Below, piece after piece: positions 29,490-29,585 of a stretch of 29,585 bases of DNA; position 1 is the stretch's first letter, and each line of letters begins with the position of its first letter. Both the position numbers and the translations under genes were made by a program. The notes below the pieces were generated by a model, which saw nothing but the letters and a program-made list of their open reading frames with translations, was not told the origin of the DNA and did not search any database. The stretch lies in contig DATHII010000071.1 in the NCBI GenBank assembly GCA_035316885.1, forward strand, positions 1-29,585, written 5' to 3'. Source of the DNA: DASRTE01 sp035316885. GTDB taxonomy: Bacteria > Actinomycetota > Actinomycetes > Jiangellales > Jiangellaceae.

Positions 29490-29585
29490 CGGTGAGTGTC
29501 CAATGGCCATCCATGGTCACGCTGGGCGACAGAAATCGACTCCTCTTGTCCGGGCGTTCTTGGGCGTATGGGTCCGATAGCGCGA

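Noticed and set aside
1..29585. CRISPR array, prophage or complete insertion sequence
   Set aside because: No regularly spaced direct repeats, no cas, integrase, capsid or transposase genes were seen; the only mobile trace is the 14647-14692 repeat.
29414..29585. tRNA-Lys as an attachment site for an integrated element
   Set aside because: No integrase gene and no repeat of the tRNA 3' end is visible before the window ends.

Overview
The window is about 29.6 kb of GC-rich bacterial DNA. Many genes start with GTG, third codon positions are heavily G/C, and neighbours often overlap by four bases (GTGA, ATGA). A bldC gene beside a valine/leucine dehydrogenase gene and a DUF3073 gene is an arrangement known from Streptomyces and related actinobacteria, so the source is almost certainly an actinobacterium (class Actinomycetes). 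I cannot place the genus.

Layout from left to right. (1) 1-2241: end of an unidentified gene, DUF3073, the branched-chain amino acid dehydrogenase vdh, and the divergent regulator gene bldC. (2) 2320-6463: a tightly overlapping five-gene operon built around a MoxR AAA+ ATPase and a DUF58 protein, with three membrane proteins, one carrying a DUF4129 domain. (3) 6460-13533: minus-strand genes dominated by copper handling: a CopB-type P-type ATPase with a His-rich N-terminus and a CsoR-like operator over its -10 box, a tRNA-Phe gene, a CopD-CtaG fusion, CopC, a YcnI protein that has lost its N-terminus, and a polytopic membrane protein. (4) 13534-15115: a patchy stretch with a strong palindrome, a small ribbon-helix-helix-like ORF, a DUF1579-like gene, tandem 21-bp repeats resembling insertion-sequence ends, the tRNA-Asp and tRNA-Glu genes, and a 50-bp inverted repeat. 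(5) 15113-20468: a membrane metallophosphoesterase, a small zincin metalloprotease, an unknown conserved protein, an AlkZ-like winged-helix protein, and a coupled pair made of a membrane coiled-coil protein and a lipoprotein serine protease. (6) 20559-25131: a coxSLMG operon for a molybdenum hydroxylase of the form II CO-dehydrogenase-like type. (7) 25292-29489: a CAP/SCP-domain lipoprotein, a metallo-beta-lactamase-fold hydrolase, a FetB-like permease, a secreted M28 peptidase and a tRNA-Lys gene.

How the genes work together. CopB would export copper from the cytoplasm, CopC and CopD handle it at the outer face of the membrane, and CtaG-like domains are tied to copper delivery to cytochrome oxidase. 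The cox genes supply the iron-sulfur, molybdopterin and FAD subunits of one enzyme plus a membrane-tethered CoxG. The rest is mostly conserved chromosomal background. The strongest unusual signals are regulatory and structural: the copper operator, the truncated YcnI, the scattered Lys/Glu/Asp/Phe tRNA set with copper genes between Asp and Phe, the IS-like tandem repeat, and several long palindromes. I did not find a clearly new multi-gene system.
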